Of a DNA stretch of 64,000 nucleotides, positions 1 through 7,983 are shown piece after piece; the first letter of the stretch is position 1; each line of letters opens with the position of its first letter. This stretch comes from Desulfovibrio sp. GTDB lineage: Bacteria; Desulfobacterota; Desulfovibrionia; Desulfovibrionales; Desulfovibrionaceae. A model generated the notes under the pieces. That model did no database searches and had not been told where the DNA came from. It was given only the letters and a program-made list of their open reading frames with translations. The DNA lies in contig JAITSV010000042.1 of the NCBI GenBank assembly GCA_031287575.1, positions 1 through 64,000 on the forward strand. The letters run 5' to 3'. The translations under genes and the position numbers were made by a program.

Positions 1-47
1 GTCGCCATCCGTAATGGTCGCGCAAGCGCACACATACCGGCTGCCGC
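1..47. repeat. Short hairpin repeat, family B, copy 1
   Basis: Begins with GTCGCCATCCGTAA and ends with CCGGCTGCCGC around a GCGC-rich centre. The same pattern recurs near 27495, 27611 and 57693. It is intergenic and REP-like. It may continue to the left of the window. Confidence 0.6.
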
Positions 48-206
48 AACAGGTTCTCCCCTTCCCCCCGCACCCCCCCTCCCCTCTTCAAAAACTTGGA
101 TTTGGCGAGGGTGGGACGGACGCGGATTCCATTCCGGTTGGGATGTGATGCATGTCCCCGATTGCCTCTTGCCGAACAATACAAGGCTGCTAGGATAGAT
201 TTTGCC

Positions 207-1334
207 ATGACCACCGACACCACCATGCACATCATTCTGCTGGACCTGGGGCGCGAGATGCGCGGGGGCCAGTTGCAGGTGTTCTACCTGGCCCGTGCGC
301 TGCACCACAGTGACGGGTTTTCGGTGGTGGTGGCCTGTCCGGCGGGCGCGCCCCTGGCGCGCGAGGCGGCGGCGGCGGGCATTGCCGTGCTGCCCTTGCC
401 GGGCCGCCGGTCGTGGAGCCCGCGCGCGCTGCTGGCCCTGCGGCGCGAGGCGCGCGGCCACGCCCGGGTGGTGCTGCACACCCACGACGCCCGCGCGGCC
501 AGTCTGGGCGCGCTGTGCAAGGGCACGTGGGGCGCAACGGTGCCGCTGGTGCATACCCGGCGGGTATCCTATCCGCTGGGTAGGGGCCTGAGCCGCCGCA
601 AGTATCTGGCGGCGGACGCGGTGGCGGCGGTCAGCGCCGAGACGGGCGGCGTGCTGGCGGCGGCCGGACTGGACCCTGCACGCATCACGGTGATCCATTC
701 CGGCATCGATCCCACCCGCTACTTTCCCCGGCGCGAGCGCGGCGATGGCCGCTTCGTGTTCGGCATGGTGGGCGCGCTTACCCCGCAGAAGGGGCATACG
801 GTGCTTATCGAGGCGCTGGCGGCCTTGCAGGCGTGCGAGGCCGGGGGCATGGAGGGGGACACCGCCAGCGGCGGCGCGACCGGTGCCCCCGTGCCTGCCT
901 GGGAGGTGCGCGTGGTGGGCGAAGGCCCGCTGTTCGGCACCCTGCTGGACCGCGCCGACGAACTGGGCGTTTCCCGGCGCATGGCCTTTCTGGGGCGACA
1001 GGACAGCCGCCGCATGCTGCCCGACTGCGACGCGCTGGTGGTGCCCTCGGTACACGGCGAGGGCAGCAGCGGGGTGATCAAGGAAGGCTGGGTCACCGGG
1101 CTGCCGGTGATCTGCTCTGGCCTCGCCTCCAACCTGGAACTGGTGCGCGACGGCGAGAACGGGCTGGTGGTTCCCCCCGGCGATGCCGAGGCGCTGGCCT
1201 GCGCCATGCGCCGCATCGCCACTGACGCCACCCTGCGCGAACGCCTGACGGCGGGCGGTACGGCCAGTGTCGCCCACTACACGGACATCCGCATGGCCGA
1301 ATCCTACATGGCCCTGTACCGCCGCCTGCGCTAG
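207..1334 (+). CDS. Glycosyltransferase, GT4 (GT-B) family
   Basis: Predicted 375-residue sugar transferase that uses a nucleotide-activated sugar, probably for cell-surface glycan or LPS. The N-terminal half has the glycine-rich start of GT-B enzymes (LGREMRGGQ near residue 16). The C-terminal half shows FGMVGALTPQKGH (near 190), the conserved GEGPL turn, and the family E-x7-E region in EGSSGVIKEGW followed by GLPVICS. The ATG at 207 is preferred because the residues encoded before it are unlike any glycosyltransferase N-terminus. It stands alone, so the acceptor is unknown. Family is clear; substrate cannot be read. Confidence 0.85.
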   Translation: MTTDTTMHIILLDLGREMRGGQLQVFYLARALHHSDGFSVVVACPAGAPLAREAAAAGIAVLPLPGRRSWSPRALLALRREARGHARVVLHTHDARAASLGALCKGTWGATVPLVHTRRVSYPLGRGLSRRKYLAADAVAAVSAETGGVLAAAGLDPARITVIHSGIDPTRYFPRRERGDGRFVFGMVGALTPQKGHTVLIEALAALQACEAGGMEGDTASGGATGAPVPAWEVRVVGEGPLFGTLLDRADELGVSRRMAFLGRQDSRRMLPDCDALVVPSVHGEGSSGVIKEGWVTGLPVICSGLASNLELVRDGENGLVVPPGDAEALACAMRRIATDATLRERLTAGGTASVAHYTDIRMAESYMALYRRLR

Positions 1335-1818
1335 CTCTTCCGCCTGTCTGGCGGCTTCGCTGCCCGGCGGTGCCTTTACGTTCCCCTCATCTTGCCGTTC
1401 GGCACCCAGCCTGCTCCGACAGGGCCTCAGCCCTGACCTGCGGTCGCACTGTGTCCTTTGTCGTCCGCATGTGTCCGGGATGCGTCGTGCGTGTGCCGCA
1501 TGGTAGATAAGAACCATTGGCATTGCAACACGCGTTAAACATGTAGTTATATACTGCTGTATAGGGAACAGGTTTGCAATGCTCAAGATGTAGAAATACA
1601 GTTATTGTGGGTACACCTTGGGCATGCGTCATGGTTTTGTGATGTATTGTTTGTGTGATGTGGTGGTTTTCTGGCGATAGGTATGCGCTACAATCTGCGT
1701 GAGTTCGTACGATTCATATACCTTGTGGCAAGGGGGCAAAGGTAGGGTTTTCCCGCAGTGACATGGGGGCGCAGGCCGGTATAGATAGGCCGCAAGTGAG
1801 CCGCGAGGGGGATTCTCC
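1335..1818. other. Intergenic, locally AT-rich; no gene recognised
   Basis: 484 bases without a convincing gene. The stretch 1500-1740 is clearly more AT-rich than the surroundings and is the likely promoter region for whatever is transcribed into the hairpin zone downstream. A weak candidate promoter is TTGCAA followed 18 bases later by TTATAT near 1523-1552. ORFs here look like shadows. Confidence 0.4.
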
Positions 1819-1884
1819 ATGACTTGGGTGTTCATGATCGTGGCGCTGGCGGTGCTGGTCATCCTCATCGCCCGCGACCGGTGA
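1819..1884 (+). CDS. Possible small membrane peptide, type I toxin-like
   Basis: A 21-codon ORF starting MTWVFMIVALAV, continuing with LVILIA and ending in the charged tail RDR. It is a single predicted transmembrane helix. A purine-rich ribosome site (GAGGGGGA) lies 6 bases before the ATG. It is followed by three strong hairpins (1941-1982, 1982-2018, 2112-2140). Size, hydrophobicity and structured 3' region resemble type I toxins such as Ibs and TisB, or small membrane subunits of the KdpF kind. No homologue was recognised, and such a short ORF could be chance. Confidence 0.45.
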   Translation: MTWVFMIVALAVLVILIARDR

Positions 1885-1940
1885 TGCCCCTGCGGCAGCC
1901 GTGCGCCAGCGGCGGAACGGATACGGAAGGGGCAGAGCCT

Positions 1941-1982
1941 GAAAGAAAGGGCCGGACGAGACATCGTCCGGCCCTTTCTTTC
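1941..1982 (+). terminator. Strong hairpin terminator, probably bidirectional
   Basis: A perfect 19-bp stem (GAAAGAAAGGGCCGGACGA against its complement) with a GACA loop. A/T-rich ends on both sides allow termination in both directions. Confidence 0.8.
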
Positions 1983-2018
1983 GTACGGCACCGCCGGTCT
2001 TGCGGTGCGTGCCGTACG
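1982..2018. repeat. Inverted repeat between two terminator hairpins
   Basis: Outer arms CGTACGGCAC and GTGCCGTACG are perfect complements, with further pairing inside. It abuts the 1941-1982 hairpin, so the spacer RNA would be highly structured. Confidence 0.6.
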
Positions 2019-2111
2019 TCGCCACGCAGGCGCAGGCGGCATTGACTGCCGCCGTGCGGGCCGGGGTGTGCGTGCCTTGCCCCCGCCTCGCAGGGGGCAT
2101 CCGTAACGGAC

Positions 2112-2140
2112 AAGGGCCGGACGTACGGCGTCCGGCCCTT
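2112..2140 (+). terminator. Second GGGCCGGACG hairpin terminator
   Basis: A 12-bp stem (AAGGGCCGGACG / CGTCCGGCCCTT) followed by TCTCTTTT on the plus strand. The stem is nearly the same sequence as the 1941-1982 terminator, suggesting duplication. It may also help insulate nrfA. Confidence 0.7.
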
Positions 2141-2193
2141 TCTCTTTTGCCTTCTGGCGGCGCCACGGAATACCCGTCACGCCGTACGCATGG

Positions 2194-3768
2194 CTAGCTG
2201 GCCGGGGCCACGGCGGGCGCGGGCGGCGGCACCAGACGCGTCTGGCCGTCCCACACGCGCGGGGCCTTGGGGGTGAGCGGAATGTACTTGAACCACTTGT
2301 GGGTGGCCATGTGGGCCGGGTCCATTTGCAGTTCGCGGCTGTGCTTCAGGATGGGCGGCACGATCTTCTTGATGTCGCCGTCCAGGTCCTTGGCGGTGGT
2401 GAAGGCCGCCGCGCGGATGGCCACGTCCACGGCCTTCTGGCTGTACTGCTGCGACTGGGCCAGGGTGTTCAGGGCCTTGGTGGGGTTGTGGAAGCCCACG
2501 CTGTTCTCGGCGGAGATGAGGTCCCAGAAGAACTGGCCCTTGCGGCACATCTGGCGCGCCTCGATCATCAGGTCGTCGTAGTCGGCGGGCTTGGGTCCGG
2601 TGTATTCGGCGGCCATGCGGATGGCCTCGTGCGCCTTCACCGAGATGTCCTGGGCCACCAGCAGCTGTTCCCACACCTTGTTCTGGGTGAACAGCACCCG
2701 CTGGCGCAGGTAGTCGGGGGTCTTGTCGGTGTGGCACTGGCGGCAGGCGCGCAGGTCCGGATCCTTCAACGGCGATGTCCAATGGTGGGTGGACATCTTC
2801 TTCTTGCCGTCAAGCCGGGTGTAGGACATGTGGCAGTCGGCGCAGGTGACCCCGGCGGAACCATGCACGCCGTTGATCCACGTTTCGTATTCCGGGTGCT
2901 GGGCCTTGAGCATGGGGGTCTTGGACACGGGGTGCACCCAGTCCACGAAGTTGCCCTCGAAGCCCTTGGTCGTCGTGTTGCCGTGGGTCTTGTAGTACTC
3001 GAACATGTCCTCGGGGTCGAAACCGTTGGCCCACGGGAACACCGGCTTCTTGGCCGCGCCGAATTCCTTGTCCTGGAAGTAGTATTCCACGTGGCACTGG
3101 CCGCAGACCAGGGCACGCTTTTCGTTGCGGGGCAGGTTCTTGAATTCCTTGTTCTGGGTCTTCAGGTAGTCCTTCAGCGGTTCGCTGTACAGGCGCAGTT
3201 CCATGGTCTGCGGCTCGTGGCAGTTGGCGCAGCCGATGGTGTGTTCGTCCACGTCCAGCTTCTGGCGGAATTCGTGGAAATCCTTGGCCCAGAAATCGTC
3301 GCCGTATTCCTTCACCCATTCCATCATCTTGGGCGTCTTGCAGTTCCAGCAGGTGGAGGGCAGGCCCGCCTTCTCGCTGTAGTTGTTCAGCCGGTCGATG
3401 TGCAGGATGTCCTTCACCGCGTAGGTGTGGCCGCGCGCGGCGCGGTATTCGTAGCTGAAGGGGTACCCCAGCCACAGGTTCTTCAGGTACGGCTGGGCGT
3501 GCTTGTATCCTTCCGGCAGGGGGTTCACGTTGTCGTTTTTGTTGTACGCAACGGACCCGCCGTACTCGGTCATGATCTGCGATTCGTTGTTGCGCAGGTA
3601 GGTTTCATAGTGCAGCGGGAATTCCCCCTTGAAGGCGGAGTTCTTCATTTCCTCGGCGGAAAGCTTGGTCTTGTAGGTGGGCGTCATGGGTTCCGAAGGC
3701 TCGGAGCAGCCCGCCAGCGCGGCGAGCGCCATGGCCACCAGCGCGACGAGAAGGCGACGGCTAGACAT
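2194..3768 (-). CDS. nrfA: Cytochrome c nitrite reductase, catalytic subunit NrfA
   Basis: Pentahaem enzyme reducing nitrite to ammonium in six electrons, working outside the cytoplasmic membrane with NrfH. With the ATG at 3768 (524 residues) the haem motifs are CWNCK at 140-144, the special lysine-ligated active-site haem, then CANCH 180, CGQCH 222, CADCH 309 and CRQCH 342. The signal peptide ends in LAALAGC, a lipobox, so the protein may be lipid-anchored. The start at 3768 has a GGAG site 8 bases upstream and overlaps the nrfH stop by 8 bases, showing translational coupling. An in-frame ATG at 3789 lies inside nrfH and is less likely. Confidence 0.97.
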   Translation of the reverse strand: MSSRRLLVALVAMALAALAGCSEPSEPMTPTYKTKLSAEEMKNSAFKGEFPLHYETYLRNNESQIMTEYGGSVAYNKNDNVNPLPEGYKHAQPYLKNLWLGYPFSYEYRAARGHTYAVKDILHIDRLNNYSEKAGLPSTCWNCKTPKMMEWVKEYGDDFWAKDFHEFRQKLDVDEHTIGCANCHEPQTMELRLYSEPLKDYLKTQNKEFKNLPRNEKRALVCGQCHVEYYFQDKEFGAAKKPVFPWANGFDPEDMFEYYKTHGNTTTKGFEGNFVDWVHPVSKTPMLKAQHPEYETWINGVHGSAGVTCADCHMSYTRLDGKKKMSTHHWTSPLKDPDLRACRQCHTDKTPDYLRQRVLFTQNKVWEQLLVAQDISVKAHEAIRMAAEYTGPKPADYDDLMIEARQMCRKGQFFWDLISAENSVGFHNPTKALNTLAQSQQYSQKAVDVAIRAAAFTTAKDLDGDIKKIVPPILKHSRELQMDPAHMATHKWFKYIPLTPKAPRVWDGQTRLVPPPAPAVAPAS

Positions 3769-4237
3769 CGGCGGCACTCCTTCTGGCAATGGGCAGCTTG
3801 GGGGTGTGGGGCACGTGACGGTGGCAGTCGGTGCAGTACTTCTTGGTTTCCATGGACACGGTCATGGTGGTGGCCACGTGGCAGCGCCGACAGTTGGCCT
3901 GCACCACGTCCTTGGTCTCGCCGCCGGGGTGGATAAGGTCGGGGATGGTGCCAAGGGTTGTCGAGTAGATGTCGCGCGTGCCTTCCTTGGCCTTGAAGGG
4001 CAGCTTGGCGGCCAGGTTGTGCGGCGCATGGCATTCGTTGCACGCGAACTTCGCGTGCGTGGAACGCTTGTGGGTCAGTGCCGCCTCGGCCATGGAGTGG
4101 CAGCTGCCGCAGAACAGGGCCTGGTCCGTGGCAGTCATGGCCAGGGCCGCGCCTACGGTAACGGCAACGCCCGCCAGCGCGGCCATGAGCATGATGCGCC
4201 ATGGTCGGCCGGTGGAGTTGCTCCGCAGAGCATGCAT
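3761..4237 (-). CDS. nrfH: NrfH, membrane tetrahaem quinol dehydrogenase
   Basis: 158-residue NapC/NirT-type cytochrome that oxidises menaquinol and passes electrons to NrfA. One N-terminal membrane helix (about residues 14-36) is followed by CXXCH motifs at 43-47, 66-70, 116-120 and 135-139. Met49 follows the first motif (CGSCHSM), matching the unusual methionine haem ligand known in Desulfovibrio NrfH. An AGGAGGAGG ribosome site precedes the ATG. It is the first gene of the nrfHA pair; the upstream dyad at 4376-4410 may control it. Confidence 0.97.
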   Translation of the reverse strand: MHALRSNSTGRPWRIMLMAALAGVAVTVGAALAMTATDQALFCGSCHSMAEAALTHKRSTHAKFACNECHAPHNLAAKLPFKAKEGTRDIYSTTLGTIPDLIHPGGETKDVVQANCRRCHVATTMTVSMETKKYCTDCHRHVPHTPKLPIARRSAADV

Positions 4238-4375
4238 GGTTCCTCCTCCTGTTGGTGTGTCGTGCGTCTGCCCGCCGCGAAAGCCGGTGCGGCCCGCGTA
4301 CCGTCATGGACGTCTCGCGGTGCCGACCATGCGGGCGCAGGCGTTTCGCGGTGGGCGTGGCAAGGGGTCCCACCC

Positions 4376-4410
4376 CATTGTATGGGAAAACAACATCCCG
4401 TGATACAATG
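4376..4410 (-). promoter_or_regulatory. Dyad operator candidate upstream of nrfHA
   Basis: CATTGTAT at 4376-4383 and ATACAATG at 4403-4410 are perfect inverted repeats, with a second nested pair GGGA/TCCC. The dyad lies about 140 bases before the nrfH start. It could be an operator for a nitrite- or redox-responsive regulator, or a leader hairpin. Confidence 0.5.
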
Positions 4411-4619
4411 ATTTTTTTATGGAGCCGAGAAGTCTGAACTTTTACAATTTTCTGATTAATGGCGCAGGCTGCTTTTTTTACAGGTAAAAAAGATTCGTGT
4501 TGGTGTGCTGCACAGTCCGGGAGCCGCCAACCCGCTTGTGCCGGACCCGGCCCGGAATGGTCAGGAGATCCCGTGGGACAAGGGTTTTCCGGGTGCGTGG
4601 CTGCGCATCCCGCAGTAAA

Positions 4620-4639
4620 CGCACGACAATTGTTGTGCG
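4620..4639. promoter_or_regulatory. 20-bp near-perfect palindrome
   Basis: CGCAC-G-ACAATTGT-T-GTGCG: both outer arms and the central 8-mer are perfectly palindromic, with one mismatched pair. It sits mid-way between the divergent nrfHA and glutamate synthase genes, so it is a candidate operator for either. Confidence 0.45.
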
Positions 4640-4944
4640 AGTGTTCAATTTGCAGTGCAGCTTTATGGCAGGAGCGGGAATATTCGTGCACGATGTCGGT
4701 GCCGGCGGGTGTGTTTGCATATTTTTGATGCAAACATACTGTTATTTCAATATATTATCTTTTGATTTGTGACACGAATGTAATAATTTGCAGTACAAAT
4801 ATGTAATAAAAAAACCAATATGGCCGTCATCAAACGCGCGATCTTGCCGTTTTTGGGATTTTCCGCTATCGCACGTGAACCCGCTGCGGATTGCGCATTC
4901 ATGTCATTCCGGGGCGGAGTCCACGCCATCCGGAGAACGCGTCC

Positions 4945-6072
4945 ATGTGTCGATTGTTCGCCTTGACTTCGACGGAACCCGTCTCCCCCATGGTGGCCAT
5001 CAATGCCCTGAATGTGATGAAGGAAGGGCATGACGGCTCCGGGGTCGGGCTCTATCTATCCGGTCTGTCGGGTCCCTTCGCGGAGCACCCCGAATATCCC
5101 ATCCTCTCCGGCATCTTCACCGAAAAGGGCCTGAAGCGGCTTGACGGAATCATGGACGACCTCGGGTTCCGTCCGTTCCATTCGGTGTCGATCATCAAGT
5201 CCGATCCGCCCTCGGGCACGCCCAGGCGCGGCGTATACCTTGCCCGCGCCTACGAGCCGCCGAAAGCCTGGGCCGACATGCCCGAGGCCGAGCGCACCGC
5301 GCAGCTGGTGCAGACCCGCGTGGCCATCCGCCAGCAGGGCGAGGCCGAGCGCGACATGATGGCCTTCTCGTTCTGGCCGGGCGTGGTGATGATCAAGGAA
5401 GTGGGCGACCCGCTCACCGTGGGCGAGTACCTGGGCCTTGACCGGCCCGACCTGCACGCCCGCCGCATCCTGTGCCAGGGCCGCCAGAACACCAACTACG
5501 CCATCAACCTGTACGCATGCCACCCGTTCTTCATCGAGGGCGTGTGCACCATGACCAACGGGGAAAACACGGCGTTCATCCCGATCCGCGAATACCTTTC
5601 GTCGCGCAACGTGCCCGGCTACACCGGCTACCAGTCCGACTCCGAGGTGTTCACGCACATCATGCACTTCACCCACTACAAGCTGGGCCTGCCGGTAGAG
5701 GCGTACAAGCACGTCACCACCCCGCTGTCCGACGCGGAAATGGCCGGGCACCCCGACCAGGACATGCTGGCCCGCCTGAAGGTGCTGTGCCGCAAGATGA
5801 TCATCGACGGCCCCAACTGTGTCATCGGCTGCCTGCCGGACGGCACCATGTTCATGGTGCAGGACCGCAAGAAGCTGCGCCCCGGCGTGGTGGGCGGCAA
5901 GCCCGGCATGTACGCCTTTTCGTCCGAGTTGTGCGGCCTCGACGCCGCCATCCCCGACCGCGACAAGACCCTCGACTTCCAGCCCATGCATCTGGATACG
6001 GCCTACGTCCGCCCGGAATGCCAAGAGGTGACCATATGCAGCCAACTGCAGGCATTACCCCGTCAACGCTGA
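4945..6072 (+). CDS. Glutamate synthase, glutamine amidotransferase subunit
   Basis: 375-residue class II amidotransferase: releases ammonia from glutamine for glutamate synthesis. With the ATG at 4945 the protein begins MCRLFALTS, placing the nucleophile Cys at position 2, as this N-terminal-nucleophile family requires. A GGAGA site precedes it. It corresponds to the first domain of bacterial GltB, here a separate gene. Its end overlaps the next gene by 37 bases, so the two are translationally coupled. GlxB-type amidotransferases are the closest alternative name. Confidence 0.9.
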   Translation: MCRLFALTSTEPVSPMVAINALNVMKEGHDGSGVGLYLSGLSGPFAEHPEYPILSGIFTEKGLKRLDGIMDDLGFRPFHSVSIIKSDPPSGTPRRGVYLARAYEPPKAWADMPEAERTAQLVQTRVAIRQQGEAERDMMAFSFWPGVVMIKEVGDPLTVGEYLGLDRPDLHARRILCQGRQNTNYAINLYACHPFFIEGVCTMTNGENTAFIPIREYLSSRNVPGYTGYQSDSEVFTHIMHFTHYKLGLPVEAYKHVTTPLSDAEMAGHPDQDMLARLKVLCRKMIIDGPNCVIGCLPDGTMFMVQDRKKLRPGVVGGKPGMYAFSSELCGLDAAIPDRDKTLDFQPMHLDTAYVRPECQEVTICSQLQALPRQR

Positions 6073-7670
6073 GCGTGAAGGACCTGCCCTGGCAGGTCGA
6101 GTGGAACAAGGACACCTGCACCCTGTGCGGGCGGTGTACCTCCGTGTGCCCGGTAAACGCCATCGAGCTTGCCGTGCACAGGAAGCGCGTGGTCGAAACC
6201 ACCACCGGCCTCTTGCAGAAGCCCAGGAACACCTATTCGGTGTTTCACGGCATCCGCCAGCGCACCGACGCGGCCTATGCCTGCATCGGCTGCGCCATGT
6301 GCACCATGGTCTGTCCCAACAACGCCATCCGTCCCATGCGGCTGGATGAAGGCACCGCGCTGCGCTTCCACAACAACCGTGGTGGCCATGCCCGTACCCG
6401 TGGCGGGCGCCGCAACGCGCCGGACAGCCTGCTGGACCAGATCAAGTTCATCCGCATCTCCATGCTCACCGACCCCGCGCTGGACGCCGGGCGGCACGAG
6501 TTCGAACTGCGCACCCTGCTGGGCCGCGTGCTGCCGCCCGAACAGGGGCTGAAGGCCTTCCAGGAGAACGGCTGGGTGCCCGCGGTGCGCGAAATCTACC
6601 CGCTGGTCATCGGTTCCATGTCCTTTGGCGCGCTTTCTCCCAACATGTGGGAAGGCCTGCAGATGGGCGTTGCCTACCTGAACGAGGAAATGGGCATGCC
6701 CGTGCGCATGTGCACCGGTGAAGGCGGCTGCCCGCCGCGCCTGCTGCGCTCGCGCTTTCTCAAGTACGTCATTTTGCAGATTGCCTCCGGCTACTTCGGG
6801 TGGGATGAAATCCTGCATGCCATCCCGCAGATGAAGGAAGACCCCTGCGCCATCGAGATCAAGTACGGCCAGGGCGCCAAGCCCGGCGACGGCGGCCTTC
6901 TCATGTGGCACAAGGTCAACAAGCTCATCGCCACCATTCGTGGGGTGCCGCCGGGCGTGTCCCTGCCCAGCCCGCCCACGCACCAGACCCAGTATTCCAT
7001 CGAGGAATCCGTGGCCAAGATGATCCAGTCCATGAGCATGGCCTGGGGATTCCGGGTGCCCGTCTACCCCAAGATATCCGCCACCACCACCTCGCGCGCC
7101 GTGCTGAACAACCTGGTGCGCAACCCCTACGCGGCGGGCCTTGCCATCGACGGCGAGGACGGCGGCACCGGGGCGGCCTACAACGTGTCCATGAATCACA
7201 TGGGCCACCCCATCGCCTCGAACATCCGCGACTGCTACCACGACCTCGTGCAGCAGGGCTGCCAGAACGAGATCCCGCTCATCGCGGGCGGGGGCATCGG
7301 CAAGAACGGCAACCTCGCGCACAACGCCGCCGCCCTGATCATGCTGGGCGCCAGCATGGTGCAGGTGGGCAAGTACGTGATGCAGGCCGGGGCCGGGTGC
7401 GTGGGGTCGGAAATCGACCGCTGCAACATCTGCAACCTGGGCCGCTGCCCCAAGGGCATCACCTCGCAGGACCCCCGCGTGTATCGCAGGCTGGACCCGG
7501 AAAAGGTGGCCGAACGCGTGGTGGACTTCTACCTGGCCTTCGACACCGAGCTGCGCAAGATCTTCGCGCCGCTGGGCCGGTCCACTTCGCTGCCCGTGGG
7601 CATGTCCGACGCGCTGGGCATCGCGAACAGGGATGCGGCCGAACGTCTGGGCATCCAGTACGTCGTCTAG
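6036..7670 (+). CDS. Glutamate synthase, FMN/Fe-S synthase subunit with ferredoxin domain
   Basis: 544 residues. Two [4Fe-4S] motifs come first (Cys28/31/34/38 and Cys83/86/89/93), followed by the FMN-binding TIM barrel that joins ammonia to 2-oxoglutarate. The C-terminal part has GGGIGKNG and the cysteine set CNICNLGRCPKG that holds the 3Fe-4S cluster in GltB. Start ATG 6036 has GAGGTG just upstream and lies inside the amidotransferase gene. This is the archaeal-type, ferredoxin-bearing form of the synthase domain. Confidence 0.92.
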   Translation: MQPTAGITPSTLSVKDLPWQVEWNKDTCTLCGRCTSVCPVNAIELAVHRKRVVETTTGLLQKPRNTYSVFHGIRQRTDAAYACIGCAMCTMVCPNNAIRPMRLDEGTALRFHNNRGGHARTRGGRRNAPDSLLDQIKFIRISMLTDPALDAGRHEFELRTLLGRVLPPEQGLKAFQENGWVPAVREIYPLVIGSMSFGALSPNMWEGLQMGVAYLNEEMGMPVRMCTGEGGCPPRLLRSRFLKYVILQIASGYFGWDEILHAIPQMKEDPCAIEIKYGQGAKPGDGGLLMWHKVNKLIATIRGVPPGVSLPSPPTHQTQYSIEESVAKMIQSMSMAWGFRVPVYPKISATTTSRAVLNNLVRNPYAAGLAIDGEDGGTGAAYNVSMNHMGHPIASNIRDCYHDLVQQGCQNEIPLIAGGGIGKNGNLAHNAAALIMLGASMVQVGKYVMQAGAGCVGSEIDRCNICNLGRCPKGITSQDPRVYRRLDPEKVAERVVDFYLAFDTELRKIFAPLGRSTSLPVGMSDALGIANRDAAERLGIQYVV

Positions 7671-7983
7671 CGCGGGCATTCGGGGTCTTTTGCCCGCCGG
7701 CTTCGTCAGGCGGTTTTTCCCTTCGGGTCACGTACCGAAGAGTACGCTCCCCTCGGAAAAGGCCCGCCTTCCTTGCCGGAGAACAAAACTCCTCCGAATG
7801 CCGGAGATCGGCGGCGCGTGATGGGGAGGAAGCTCCTCTGAATGCCGGTGAGCCGAGCGCGTGCTGGCGGCAGCGCCGGGCCAGGTCGAGAAAAGATTCC
7901 GCGCGGCAGACAGCAAATGAAGCTGCGGCGCGGCGAATGAAGATAACGCCGAAAAGGCAACCATACAGCAGCGGAGTGACGCC
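7671..7983. other. Intra-operon spacer carrying a family A hairpin
   Basis: 313 bases between the second and third glutamate synthase genes. It contains family A hairpin copy 1 (7708-7769) and no gene. The hairpin could damp expression of the third gene relative to the first two. Confidence 0.5.
7708..7769. repeat. Family A hairpin repeat, copy 1
   Basis: Arms AGGCGGTTTTTCC and GGAAAAGGCCCGCCT (imperfect) flank a loop with GTACCGAAGAGTACGCTCCC. The flank TTCCTTGCCGGAGAACAAAA is shared with copy 2. Related copies lie at 14910, 27567 and 37206. Confidence 0.7.

Larger units (their letters stand above)
4238..4944. other. Divergent control region, nrfHA / glutamate synthase
   Basis: 707 bases with no gene. 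It holds a 35-bp dyad (4376-4410), an AT-rich hairpin (4472-4492, CTTTTTTT / TAAAAAAG), a palindrome (4620-4639) and an AT-rich stretch (4735-4825) where a promoter for the plus-strand glutamate synthase genes probably lies. One weak candidate is TTGATT at 4762-4767 with TAATTT at 4784-4789 (16-base spacer). Confidence 0.5.

Noticed and set aside
2299..3936. 545-residue plus-strand ORF opposite nrfA
   Set aside because: Low-complexity Val/Gly/His translation caused by high G+C antisense to a clear pentahaem gene.
4762..4790. TTTGTGACA as an HcpR/FNR-type site
   Set aside because: Only one half of the palindrome is present.
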